Positions 1-6,438 are shown, numbered from the stretch's first letter. The stretch is 12,233 bases of DNA from Gemmatimonadota bacterium (GCA_003220855.1 QHTP01000129.1:1-12233), one strand, 5' to 3'. Notes: generated from the sequence alone by a model not told the origin. Made by a program: numbers and translations.

Positions 1-360
1 GTAGGCGAACGACGTCGTGAAGCTCGAGGCCGTAATGCCCGACAGCATGCGGCCGACGAACAGCCACCACACCCCGGGCGCCAGCGCCATGATGACGTAG
101 TCCAGTCCCAATCCGAGGCACGACAGCAGAATCACCGGCCGCCGGCCGACGCGATCGGAGAGCGCGCCCAAGACCGGAGCGAACAGAAACTGCATCGCGG
201 CCCACACGGTGCCGAACAGCCCCAGCAGCCCGGCCGCGATGATATCGTTCCCGCCCTCGAGCTGGATGATGAGCTTGGGGAATACCGGCGCGATGATGCC
301 GAGCGCCAGCATGTCGAGTAGTACGGTGCCGAAGATGAACCAGAAGGTGGCGCGTCGCAC
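1..360 (-). CDS. MFS drug/H+ antiporter, Tet(A)-like (3' end beyond window)
   Basis: This is the N-terminal 120 residues of a 12-helix major facilitator efflux pump; the rest lies left of base 1. The protein opens with an amphipathic start and first helix (FGTVLLDMLALGIIAPVFP). The inter-helix 2/3 motif A, GALSDRVGRRPVIL, is intact, and GRMLSGITASS follows in the helix 4 region, as in TCR/Tet-family proton-coupled antiporters of the inner membrane. The start is the GTG at 358-360. The only in-frame upstream codons before a stop are ACC and CCC, because the TAG of the upstream gene lies in the same frame. The gene therefore begins 6 nt after its neighbour's stop and is probably co-transcribed with it. 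The family call is firm. The substrate is unknown, and tetracycline resistance cannot be claimed from a fragment. Confidence 0.85.
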   Translation of the reverse strand, partial: MRRATFWFIFGTVLLDMLALGIIAPVFPKLIIQLEGGNDIIAAGLLGLFGTVWAAMQFLFAPVLGALSDRVGRRPVILLSCLGLGLDYVIMALAPGVWWLFVGRMLSGITASSFTTSFAY

Positions 361-366
361 GGTGGG

Positions 367-1422
367 CTAGAAACGTCCGACGAGCCTGGCGATGGCCGAC
401 CGGCAACCCTCCCGCAGGTCCGGATCGAGTGCCGCGCAAAAAGCCTTCGCCTGCCCGTCGGAATGGTAGTAGTACACGAAGTCCAGCACGGCACCGAGCA
501 CGCAATAAGACCGCTGCTCGTGATCCCGGCCGAGCTTGCAAGTCACGACCGTAGGGGACACCTGATTCCGGCTGACGGTCGCCGCATCCCGCCCCAGGCT
601 CTGGTAGCAATTCTTTCGAAACGGCGCGCCCACGCCCGCGCACAGCGCGAACACCCGGGCAAAATCGCCCCGCACGGCGCCCAGCGCATACGACGTCTGC
701 ATGTCGTAGCACTCCGCCTTGTATTTCTCCGCGACGGCGGTGCAGGGATAGAGCGGCTCGCCGGGCCGCAGGTATTTGCTGTAGTTGCCGCCGTGCGCGC
801 CGTCCACGATGAGGTTCTCCATGAAGACGCCGTTGACACAGGCATTCTGCTCCATGGCACCCGTCAGGCCGTCGCAATCGTGCAGCGCGTCGAACAGCTC
901 GTCGTCCCGGACGGCCATGACGGCGTGTCCCAGGCCGTGCACGCAGTTGAAGTAGTCGAGCGACTGCCGCTCTTTTCCGGGCACGGCGGCGCAGACGGCG
1001 TCGAGATCGCTCAACAGGGTCGTGCGTCCCCGCGCCAGGGCAAAGCCCTGCATCACGCCGTGATAGTATCCCGAGCCGCAGGCATTGTCGCCGTGACGAA
1101 ACGCCTCGGCGACGTCGCCGTACTTCGCGATCGCCGCCTGGCCGATCGCGTGGGTGATCGCGTGGCATAGCCGCTGCATCTCGGGATCGGCGCCGTACCT
1201 GGCCTTCAAGTCGGCGAAGGCTTCTGCCACGCCCTGCCCGGCGACGATCGAGCGGTAGCGCTGCTCGTAGCACCCCAACGCGCGGCGCGGGTCGTTGGAG
1301 CAGCGCGCCGCGGCCGGAGCTCGCGACGTCGTGAAGACGTGAGAGCCCAGGATGGAGACGCCCCCTGCGGCCACCGCGATCACACCGAGGGCCAGGATTC
1401 GCGCACGGCCGGTCCATTTCAT
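367..1422 (-). CDS. Exported cysteine-rich repeat protein of unknown function
   Basis: This gene encodes 351 residues when started at the ATG at 1420-1422 (MKWTGRAR). An ATG four codons upstream (1432-1434) is the alternative. Residues 1-30 form a signal peptide or signal anchor with a basic start and a hydrophobic stretch (ILALGVIAVAAGGVSILG), so the rest should be periplasmic. The mature part carries 16 cysteines, an even number. From residue 144 on they fall into six pairs: 144/160, 183/195, 227/238, 261/272, 295/307 and 329/340. The last four pairs recur every 34 residues. Each second Cys opens a helix-like stretch (CVHGLGHAVM, CVNGVFMENL, CVLGAVLDFV); earlier examples are CHAITHAIGQ and CGSGYYHGVM. 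This suggests a disulfide-stapled helical-hairpin solenoid, by analogy with Sel1-like Hcp proteins. No catalytic motif or named family was recognised. The gene lies between a membrane protein gene and an MFS gene. Confidence 0.8.
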   Translation of the reverse strand: MKWTGRARILALGVIAVAAGGVSILGSHVFTTSRAPAAARCSNDPRRALGCYEQRYRSIVAGQGVAEAFADLKARYGADPEMQRLCHAITHAIGQAAIAKYGDVAEAFRHGDNACGSGYYHGVMQGFALARGRTTLLSDLDAVCAAVPGKERQSLDYFNCVHGLGHAVMAVRDDELFDALHDCDGLTGAMEQNACVNGVFMENLIVDGAHGGNYSKYLRPGEPLYPCTAVAEKYKAECYDMQTSYALGAVRGDFARVFALCAGVGAPFRKNCYQSLGRDAATVSRNQVSPTVVTCKLGRDHEQRSYCVLGAVLDFVYYYHSDGQAKAFCAALDPDLREGCRSAIARLVGRF

Positions 1423-1429
1423 GGCTCGC

Positions 1430-1459
1430 ACCATAACACGGGCGGTGGACCGGACGGAA
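1430..1459 (-). promoter_or_regulatory. Possible leaderless promoter for the cysteine-rich protein gene
   Basis: On the minus strand, TTCCGT (1454-1459), an 18-nt spacer and TATGGT (1430-1435) are followed by 7 nt and the ATG at 1422. Transcription would begin at or next to the start codon. No Shine-Dalgarno sequence precedes this ATG, which fits leaderless initiation. The -35 match is poor. The gene could equally be read only from the upstream gene 55-70 nt away. Confidence 0.3.
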
Positions 1460-1489
1460 GCGCGTATGGGTGGTGGGGGCGCCGCCTCG

Positions 1490-1873
1490 CTAGGCTGACG
1501 ATCCGGCGGCCGTGTTCACTCCCAGGAGCCCGTTGATGGGGCACACTCGGGTGCGCGCCGTCTGAAACGCGCCGAGCGCCACGAACGCCCCCGCGATCAG
1601 TCCCCAGTAGCCTTTGTGCACCAGCGGCAGCCACGCATCAAGCACCGAGAGAATCAGCAACGGGTAGCCGAACTGCGCCGTCCCGTCCTTGAACCCGCCC
1701 ATCGCGTAGATAATCCCGACGTACATCATCGCGGCGCACACGATCCACGTGAGAAATCCCAGCGCCTGGAAGAAGCCGTCCAGCGCGGTGAGACCGCCGA
1801 CGATCGCCAGCGTCCCGGCCAGCTGACGCGCCCGGGCGTCGAACGGACCGACGTTGATGCCAGCCTGCGCCAT
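1490..1873 (-). CDS. Small four-helix membrane protein, unknown function
   Basis: This gene encodes 127 residues. The start is set by a strong Shine-Dalgarno (GGAGG, complement of 1881-1885) 7 nt before the ATG at 1871-1873. The same frame stays open far upstream, but that part lacks a ribosome site and crosses a repeat array. Four hydrophobic segments are visible at about residues 17-36, 39-59, 69-86 and 88-106. A short polar loop (GGFKDGTAQ) lies between the second and third, and a cytoplasm-like Gly/Ala/Ser tail ends the protein. One Cys lies in helix 2 and one near the C terminus. The size and layout resemble small uncharacterised integral membrane proteins. No enzyme motif is visible and I cannot name a family. 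It is the first gene of the leftward set and lies divergent to the 2060 gene. Confidence 0.75.
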   Translation of the reverse strand: MAQAGINVGPFDARARQLAGTLAIVGGLTALDGFFQALGFLTWIVCAAMMYVGIIYAMGGFKDGTAQFGYPLLILSVLDAWLPLVHKGYWGLIAGAFVALGAFQTARTRVCPINGLLGVNTAAGSSA

Positions 1874-1940
1874 GGAGCCACCTCCGGTGGAGTGCCTTGT
1901 CAGTAAGGATGGCGTCCGCGCCCGGCGTGCGATAGTCACG

Positions 1941-2015
1941 CGCAACGCTCCACCCGACAGCGCTCTGTCAGACAACGCCTTATCCGGCAACGCCTTACCC
2001 TGGAACGTGTCACCC
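1941..2015. repeat. Five degenerate 15-bp tandem units in a divergent intergenic region
   Basis: Units start at 1941, 1956, 1971, 1986 and 2001: CGCAACGCTCCACCC, GACAGCGCTCTGTCA, GACAACGCCTTATCC, GGCAACGCCTTACCC and TGGAACGTGTCACCC. The shared core is roughly A-ACGC-T--CC. The array lies 68 nt upstream of the minus-strand gene start at 1873 and just before the proposed promoter of the plus-strand gene at 2060. It could be an operator array or a decayed coding repeat. Both strands read as Ala-Leu-Ser/Pro pentapeptides because the period is five codons. Confidence 0.6.
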
Positions 2016-2019
2016 GTCG

Positions 2020-2049
2020 TTGTACGCCGCCCCCGCCGGGCTGCATATT
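2020..2049 (+). promoter_or_regulatory. Likely leaderless promoter of the 2060 gene
   Basis: TTGTAC (2020-2025), an 18-nt spacer and CATATT (2044-2049) place the expected transcription start near 2056, only 3-4 nt before the ATG at 2060. The bases just upstream of the ATG are pyrimidine-rich (CCCCCCT) with no Shine-Dalgarno. This agrees with a nearly leaderless mRNA. Confidence 0.45.
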
Positions 2050-2059
2050 GGTCCCCCCT

Positions 2060-3604
2060 ATGGCCACCGGCGACGTCTGGCTGTTCCGCATCGTGCATCA
2101 GGACACGGGCAAGCCCGCGCAGGGCGTGCCCGTGACGGTGCTCGACCGGGCCGGCAATGCCGCGGGCCACTGGGTGAGCGATGGGGACGGGATCGTGGCC
2201 GTGCCGCGCCGCGACATCCTCAAGTTGCGGCTGCGCGTGGGCCTGCGCAGCGAAGATCCGATCGAGCTGGCGACGGTGACGCTCGGAGACGAGCCGACGC
2301 CACTCGCCGCGCCCAGCCACCTGCCCCCTCCTAGCAGCGGGGCGGGGGAGCGTGGGGTGCGCGAGCTACAGGCAGCGCCTCCCGCTCCGGCCTCGGGGGC
2401 TGGGGCGGGGGCGGGGGCGGGGGTGCCACCACTCGCGCGCGGGCCCGATCCCGTCGACGTGCCCGGTCACGTTCTCTACTTCCAGCGTCTCGCCATGTTC
2501 GCCGAGCGAGCGCCCGCCGCGGCCGGGCCGACGTCCGACCCGGTGGCCGACTTCTTCTCGCTCGCGAGCGAAGGGTCGGGCGCGATGCGCTACGGCGCGC
2601 TCATCGAGGTGGAGCAGTACTGGCAGTCGCTCGGCGTGCAGTGGGGCGAGCTGCTCTACAGCGCGACGCTCACGCCGGGAGACGAGGCCAAGCTCGCGGT
2701 GCTCGACGGCCGCTGGCGCCGCGAGGCCGAAGGGCGCGAGCGCCCGCTGCAGATCCTCGCCCGCATGGTCGGCACGTCGATGCTCGGCGACTTGGTCTCC
2801 GCGCTCCGGCCCGAGCTGCAGCTCGATGCGCTCACGCTCACCGAGCCCGGGCTCGAGTCGGCCGCCGCCGACACGGTCCAGATGATTCGCGACCGCACCG
2901 AGCGCATGAGCAACGCGTTGCGGCGCCGCCCGCTCGGCGTGGTGGATGCCCCCGCCGACGCGCCTGTCACCGGCGCCGTGCGCACCGTGCGGAACACGAC
3001 CCGCGATCGTCTGGTCACGTTCCACTTCTTCGAGCCGCTCGAACGCTTCAAGGTGATGGCGCGGAGCCCGCGGGCCCGACCGGTGATCTTCGTGCCCTTC
3101 CGGCTCCCCAACGTGGCGACCCCGGACGTGGTGCGGCGCTTCGGCTACCTGTTCCGCCGCACGCTGCTCGATCGCGGCATGCTGCCCGACTTGGAGCGGC
3201 TGCTCGGGGGCGACGAGGCCGCCGTGCCGGCGGATGCGCGCGGCCGGCTGCTCGACCACATCGAGGCGAACCTGCTGTACTACTCCACCGCGATCATCTC
3301 GGCGGGCGATCCCGCGGCGCGCCACGTGGCGCTCTCCAAGCTGCGCGATCCGGCGGGGCGGCCGCTCACGGACGTCATCGAGAACAACGTCGTGGGGCGC
3401 ATCGGCAATGCGATCGCGCTGCCGCTGCGCTCCGCGGCACAGCTCCCGGCCGCGTGGCGGGACGCGCTGGCGGCGTACCACGCGAAGCCGCTGCGCGCGA
3501 CAGAAGGATTCGTGGTCACCATTCCGCATCCCGGCGTCTGGGTCAGCGCGCAGGCGCACGAGCCGATGCAGCAACAGGCGGACTCGCAGGAGGCGGCCGG
3601 GTGA
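2060..3604 (+). CDS. 514-aa protein with Ig-like N-terminal domain, unknown function
   Basis: The start is the ATG at 2060. A TTG four codons upstream is less likely because it lies inside the -10 box. Residues 1-75 look like a transthyretin/carboxypeptidase-regulatory beta-sandwich (DTGKPAQGVPVTVLDRAG, then WVSDGDGIVAVP). A Pro/Ala/Gly linker follows at about 82-125, including GAGAGAGAG encoded by G-runs. The core at about 130-490 has conserved-looking blocks: YWQSLGVQWGELLYSATLTP with PGDE and RWRRE after it, RLVTFHFFEPLERF, PVIFVPFRLP, HIEANLLYYSTAI and VIENNVVGRIGNAIALPL. There is no signal peptide or transmembrane segment, so it is probably cytoplasmic. I do not recognise a named family. 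The gene ends in GGGTGA, whose TGA overlaps the GTG of the next gene, so the two are translationally coupled. Confidence 0.75.
   Translation: MATGDVWLFRIVHQDTGKPAQGVPVTVLDRAGNAAGHWVSDGDGIVAVPRRDILKLRLRVGLRSEDPIELATVTLGDEPTPLAAPSHLPPPSSGAGERGVRELQAAPPAPASGAGAGAGAGVPPLARGPDPVDVPGHVLYFQRLAMFAERAPAAAGPTSDPVADFFSLASEGSGAMRYGALIEVEQYWQSLGVQWGELLYSATLTPGDEAKLAVLDGRWRREAEGRERPLQILARMVGTSMLGDLVSALRPELQLDALTLTEPGLESAAADTVQMIRDRTERMSNALRRRPLGVVDAPADAPVTGAVRTVRNTTRDRLVTFHFFEPLERFKVMARSPRARPVIFVPFRLPNVATPDVVRRFGYLFRRTLLDRGMLPDLERLLGGDEAAVPADARGRLLDHIEANLLYYSTAIISAGDPAARHVALSKLRDPAGRPLTDVIENNVVGRIGNAIALPLRSAAQLPAAWRDALAAYHAKPLRATEGFVVTIPHPGVWVSAQAHEPMQQQADSQEAAG
2395..2423 (+). repeat. G-run repeat (candidate G-quadruplex) in the linker coding region
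   Basis: Five runs of four or five G at 2395-2399, 2402-2405, 2407-2411, 2413-2417 and 2419-2423 are separated by only one or two bases. They encode the Gly-Ala linker of the 514-aa protein. The tract fits the classic G-quadruplex pattern on the coding strand, and its repeated GGGGGC unit is prone to replication slippage in multiples of six bases. Confidence 0.7.
3588..3604 (+). promoter_or_regulatory. Shine-Dalgarno and GTGA stop/start overlap
   Basis: AGGAGG at 3588-3593 lies 7 nt before the GTG at 3601. That GTG overlaps the TGA (3602-3604) of the upstream gene. This is the best ribosome site in this transcription unit and supports reinitiation at 3601 rather than at the in-frame GTG at 3664. 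Confidence 0.7.
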
Positions 3605-4407
3605 CGGCCCCGTGGAGCGCCGGTCTCACGCTGGGCCCGCCGGTGCGGGCCTTTTTTGGGTCGGTGCGGGGCGTCGCGTCCTGCACCCTGCTCGCGACGG
3701 CGCTGACGGCGCTCGCGGCGTGCCCGGCGCAGGCCCCCGACGTCGCGCCGCGGTCCGCTCGGGACAGCGCCGGGGCCGGCTCCGCGACGGCGCGTACGCC
3801 GCACGATTCGGCGCTGGAGCAGCGCGTGGCCCGGCTCGATCTGCGGCTGCTCGAGCGCGACGCGCAGGTCGAGGAGCTCCAGGCGCGGCTCGATGAGGCG
3901 CGGCAGGAGGTGGTGCGCGCCCTGGCGAAGCTCCAGACCGTCGCGAGCCGGGCCGAGGCGGCGTCGGCTATTGCCGAAGCGGAAATCGCCGTACAGGCGC
4001 TCCGCGGCGGGGCGGCGTCGCAACCGGCGGCCGACCTGGCGCAGGCGACCACGTTGCTGCAGCAGGGGAGTGCCGAATTCGCGAAGCAGAACTACGGCGG
4101 CGCGCTGTACCTCGCGAACCAGTCCAAGCGCGTCGCCGGGGCGGGCAGGAGCGGATTGGGGGGCGAAGGGCGGACGCCGCAGCGCGTTGGCGAAGTGTCG
4201 TTCGCCGTGCCGGTGCGGCTCCAGGCGACCGCGCGCGGCAACGTGCGGGAGGGCCCGGGCAGCGGCTACAAGGTGGTTTTCACGGTGGACCCGGGTGCGG
4301 CGTTGACCGGCTATTCGTATCTGGAGCAGTGGGTGCGAATCGCGGACGAAGGCGGGCGCAGCGGCTGGATGTTCCTGGGCCTCATCGGGCGGCGCGAGGC
4401 CCGCTAA
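3601..4407 (+). CDS. Lipoprotein with coiled coil and bacterial SH3 domain
   Basis: The product has 268 residues from the GTG at 3601. From the alternative GTG at 3664 it would have 247 residues and a more standard short signal peptide. The lipobox is LAAC with Cys41 as the lipidation site, so it is membrane-anchored in the cell envelope. A Pro/Ala/Ser spacer follows, then a charged heptad-rich coiled coil at about 70-135 (LEQRVARLDLRLLERDAQVE). A TPR-like hairpin spans about 143-180 (LLQQGSAEFAKQNYGGALYL), and a bacterial SH3 domain about 200-262 (ARGNVREGPGSGYKVVF, ending GRSGWMFLG). SH3b domains of this type usually bind peptidoglycan or protein ligands at the cell wall. The gene is coupled to the 514-aa protein. 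Its stop TAA overlaps the stop of the convergent cyclase gene by 3 bases. A terminator-like hairpin lies within its first codons. Confidence 0.8.
   Translation: MTAPWSAGLTLGPPVRAFFGSVRGVASCTLLATALTALAACPAQAPDVAPRSARDSAGAGSATARTPHDSALEQRVARLDLRLLERDAQVEELQARLDEARQEVVRALAKLQTVASRAEAASAIAEAEIAVQALRGGAASQPAADLAQATTLLQQGSAEFAKQNYGGALYLANQSKRVAGAGRSGLGGEGRTPQRVGEVSFAVPVRLQATARGNVREGPGSGYKVVFTVDPGAALTGYSYLEQWVRIADEGGRSGWMFLGLIGRREAR
3634..3657 (+). terminator. Rho-independent terminator-like hairpin inside the lipoprotein frame
   Basis: GGCCCGC (3634-3640) pairs perfectly with GCGGGCC (3645-3651) around a CGGT loop and is followed at once by six T (3652-3657). This is the textbook layout of an intrinsic terminator in the plus direction only. 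It falls in codons 12-19 of the lipoprotein frame when read from GTG 3601, and just before the alternative start GTG 3664. It may act as a terminator for the upstream gene or as an attenuator. Confidence 0.65.
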
Positions 4408-5919
4408 CGCACGGCGCGCAGCACGCGGTTTCGTCCCTCCCGTTTCGCCTGATACAGCGCCGCGTCGGCGCCGGCCAGCAGATCCTCGGGGGACTCGCCG
4501 TCCTCGGGGAACTGCGCGACTCCCACGCTGAGGGTCACCTTCCCCCCCACCACATCGTCGCGCGCCAACCGCCCCTGAATCCGCTGCGCCGTATCGGTGG
4601 CGCCCTGCGCCTCGGTCTCCGGCAGCAGCACCACGAACTCCTCCCCACCATAGCGCGCGGCGCAGTCCACGTCGCGTGTGGACTCCTTGAGGATGGCCGC
4701 CAGAGCGGCGCACCTCGTTCCCGAGCGCCTCCATGACATAGCGCCGGTTATAGAGCTCGGTGAGGTCGTCGGTGATCGAGAGCCGCTCGAGCTCGCGGCG
4801 GCTCTCGCGTAACCGGGCCACCATGTCGTTGAACACCTCCGTCACGTAGCCGAGCTCGCCGCCGCCCACCACCGGCAGGTCGACGTCGAGATCGCCACCG
4901 GCGACGCGGGCGGCGCCGCGCGTCAGGCGGTTGAGCGGCCGCGTGATGAGGAGCCCGAGCACGTAGGCGAGCAGACCCACCCCGACGAGCAGCGCCGCCA
5001 CGATCAGCACCGTGACGTTGCGGAGACGGTTCACCTGCCGGAACGCTTCCGCCGCCGGGACCTGGACCAGCACGGCCCACTCGACATGCGGCACGCGCTT
5101 GGCCGAGGCCACGACGCGGTCGCCTTGCAGGCCGGTGAATTCGATCGGAAGCCCCTCGTGCTCGAGCAACCGCTGCGTGACGGCGCTGTCGAGGTGGCGT
5201 TGCATCAGGTCCTCGCGCTCCGACTCCGAGCCCGCCAGGGGCTGGCCCGCGACGGTGATGAGGTACACGCGACCGGCTGTTCCCGCGGCGAACCGCCGCA
5301 ACAGGTGGTGCACCGCGGCCAGGTCGAGCTTGGCGGTGAGCGCCCCCAGGAAACGGCCCCCCGTCTGGTAAATGGGGACGGCGAAGACGACGACGCCCTT
5401 CGCCAGCGCGCCGTCCCAATACGTATCCCCCAGCACCGCGTTGTCCGTCCGGATGGCCGCGGCCCAGTTCGCCGGCAGATGGGCGGGCGTCGCCTGCCGG
5501 GCGGTCGTCGCCACCGCCTCCCCCCGTGGGTTCACCACCAGCAGCTCCGGGTAATCGGCGAAGCGCTCGCGCACGGACCGCAGGTAGTCGGTGAGACGCG
5601 CCAGCGCGGGGGCGCCGCCGCGGCGGGTGATCCGGTCGAGGTTCTCCGAGACCTCGTACGAGCTCGCGAACACGCGCAGCTCGTACAGCCGCTCCTTGAC
5701 CCATAGATCCATTTCGCGAGCGGTCTGCGCGCTGACGCTCTGCAGCTCGCCCGTGATCTTCTCGGTGAGCGAGCGCTTGTTCTGGAGGTAGGAGATCCAG
5801 GCTGTGGTGAACGAGGGAATCAGGGTCGCGAGGATGCCGAACACCAGCATCTTGCTGCGGATGCTGTCCAGCCGCAGCAGTCGCAGCAGCCGAGAGACGG
5901 CCTGCTCCCACGTGCTCAC
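4404..5919 (-). pseudogene. Membrane Cache-HAMP-GGDEF diguanylate cyclase, broken in GGDEF
   Basis: Read from the GTG at 5919, the protein has TM1 at about 24-45 and an extracytoplasmic double-Cache-like sensor at about 47-290. TM2 follows at about 302-325 (VTVLIVAALLVGVGLLAYVL), then HAMP at about 326-378 and the start of GGDEF (DDLTELYNRRYVMEALGNEV). Near 4704-4712 the frame breaks. The other minus frame continues with ALAAILKESTRDVDCAARYG and GGEEF, an I-site RDVD five residues before GGEEF, and a normal GGDEF tail ending at TAG 4404-4406. Compared with PleD-type domains, about 35 codons are missing. They would hold the D-x-D-x-F-K stretch with the first metal Asp and the GTP-binding N-D and G-H-x-x-G-D residues. 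As read, no active cyclase can be made; the sensor and HAMP parts are intact. The gene starts 9 nt after the upstream DinB gene. An assembly error is the main alternative. Confidence 0.8.
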
Positions 5920-5928
5920 GGGCGCGTC

Positions 5929-6438
5929 CTAGAAATGGGGCTCGTCCGCGGTGGGGCCGTACACCGCGGGGACCGCCGCTCCGTTGAGGCGCAGGTACAC
6001 GGTGAGCTGGCCGCGATGATGCACGAGGTGATTGAGTACCGTGCGACGGTACACGGTGAGTTTGGGGTTCGTCGCCACGGCTCGGCCCGCCACCTTGAAC
6101 GTCCAGGGCTTCTTGAACTCGGCGTCCGACGCCGCCAGCACGGCGGCCCGGGCCGCGGCCACGTTCTTGTCGAGCAGCTCGAGGATGCGCCGCGTACTGT
6201 CGAGCGCCTCGAACCGGGGCGGCGGACCACCGGGCGGCATGATGTCGAGCTCGTCCAGCGTGAGGACGTTCACCACCCAGCCCGGCAGCTCCGCGACGAG
6301 CGTGGCGAGCCGCCCCAGGGTCATCGATTTGGGATGCGGCTTCCAGGAGGCCTTGCCGTCGGGCACTCGCTCGAGCACTCGGCGCGTCGCGGCCATCTCT
6401 TCATCGAACTCCGGGAGCAGCAGCTCGGCGAGCGGCAT
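5929..6438 (-). CDS. DinB-family protein lacking the first metal-ligand His
   Basis: This is a 169-residue DinB/YfiT-like four-helix-bundle protein. The start ATG at 6436-6438 is preceded by GGAGG (complement of 6444-6448) at 5 nt. Family hallmarks are WKPHPKSMTLGRLA in helix 2 and NHLVHHRGQLTVYLR near the C terminus, with His137 and His141 as two of the three usual metal ligands. The third ligand normally sits in the segment here read as LATLVAELPGW. Position 47 is Leu (codon CTC, complement of 6298-6300), where relatives have His. The length is normal and the frame intact. DinB proteins are metal-dependent thiol transferases or damage-induced proteins of mostly unknown substrate. The lost ligand suggests changed or absent metal binding. 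The gene lies 49 nt after another DinB-fold gene and 9 nt before the cyclase. Confidence 0.85.
   Translation of the reverse strand: MPLAELLLPEFDEEMAATRRVLERVPDGKASWKPHPKSMTLGRLATLVAELPGWVVNVLTLDELDIMPPGGPPPRFEALDSTRRILELLDKNVAAARAAVLAASDAEFKKPWTFKVAGRAVATNPKLTVYRRTVLNHLVHHRGQLTVYLRLNGAAVPAVYGPTADEPHF

Noticed and set aside
463..1170. Long plus-strand open frame of 235 codons opposite the cysteine-rich gene
   Set aside because: It is Ala/Val/Arg/His-rich with no domain and lacks a ribosome site. It mirrors the third-position GC of the minus-strand gene, which has a signal sequence and regular Cys repeats.
1941..2015. CRISPR array
   Set aside because: Units are only 15 bp, degenerate and directly abutting without spacers, and no cas gene is present.
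1874..2320. N-terminal extension of the small membrane protein with pentapeptide-like ALSxx repeats
   Set aside because: The strong ribosome site is at the ATG at 1873. The upstream part overlaps the 514-aa gene, and its repeats come from the 15-bp DNA array, which reads similarly on both strands.
2366..3574. 402-codon minus-strand open frame opposite the 514-aa gene
   Set aside because: It is Arg/His/Glu-rich and without recognisable domains, as is usual for the antisense of a GC-rich gene. The plus frame has a proper start, coupling and domain-like blocks.
3280..4403. Continuation of the cyclase minus-strand frame far past the GGDEF break
   Set aside because: After about 4704 this frame is an antisense shadow of the lipoprotein and 514-aa genes. 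The true GGDEF tail lies in another frame and ends at 4404.
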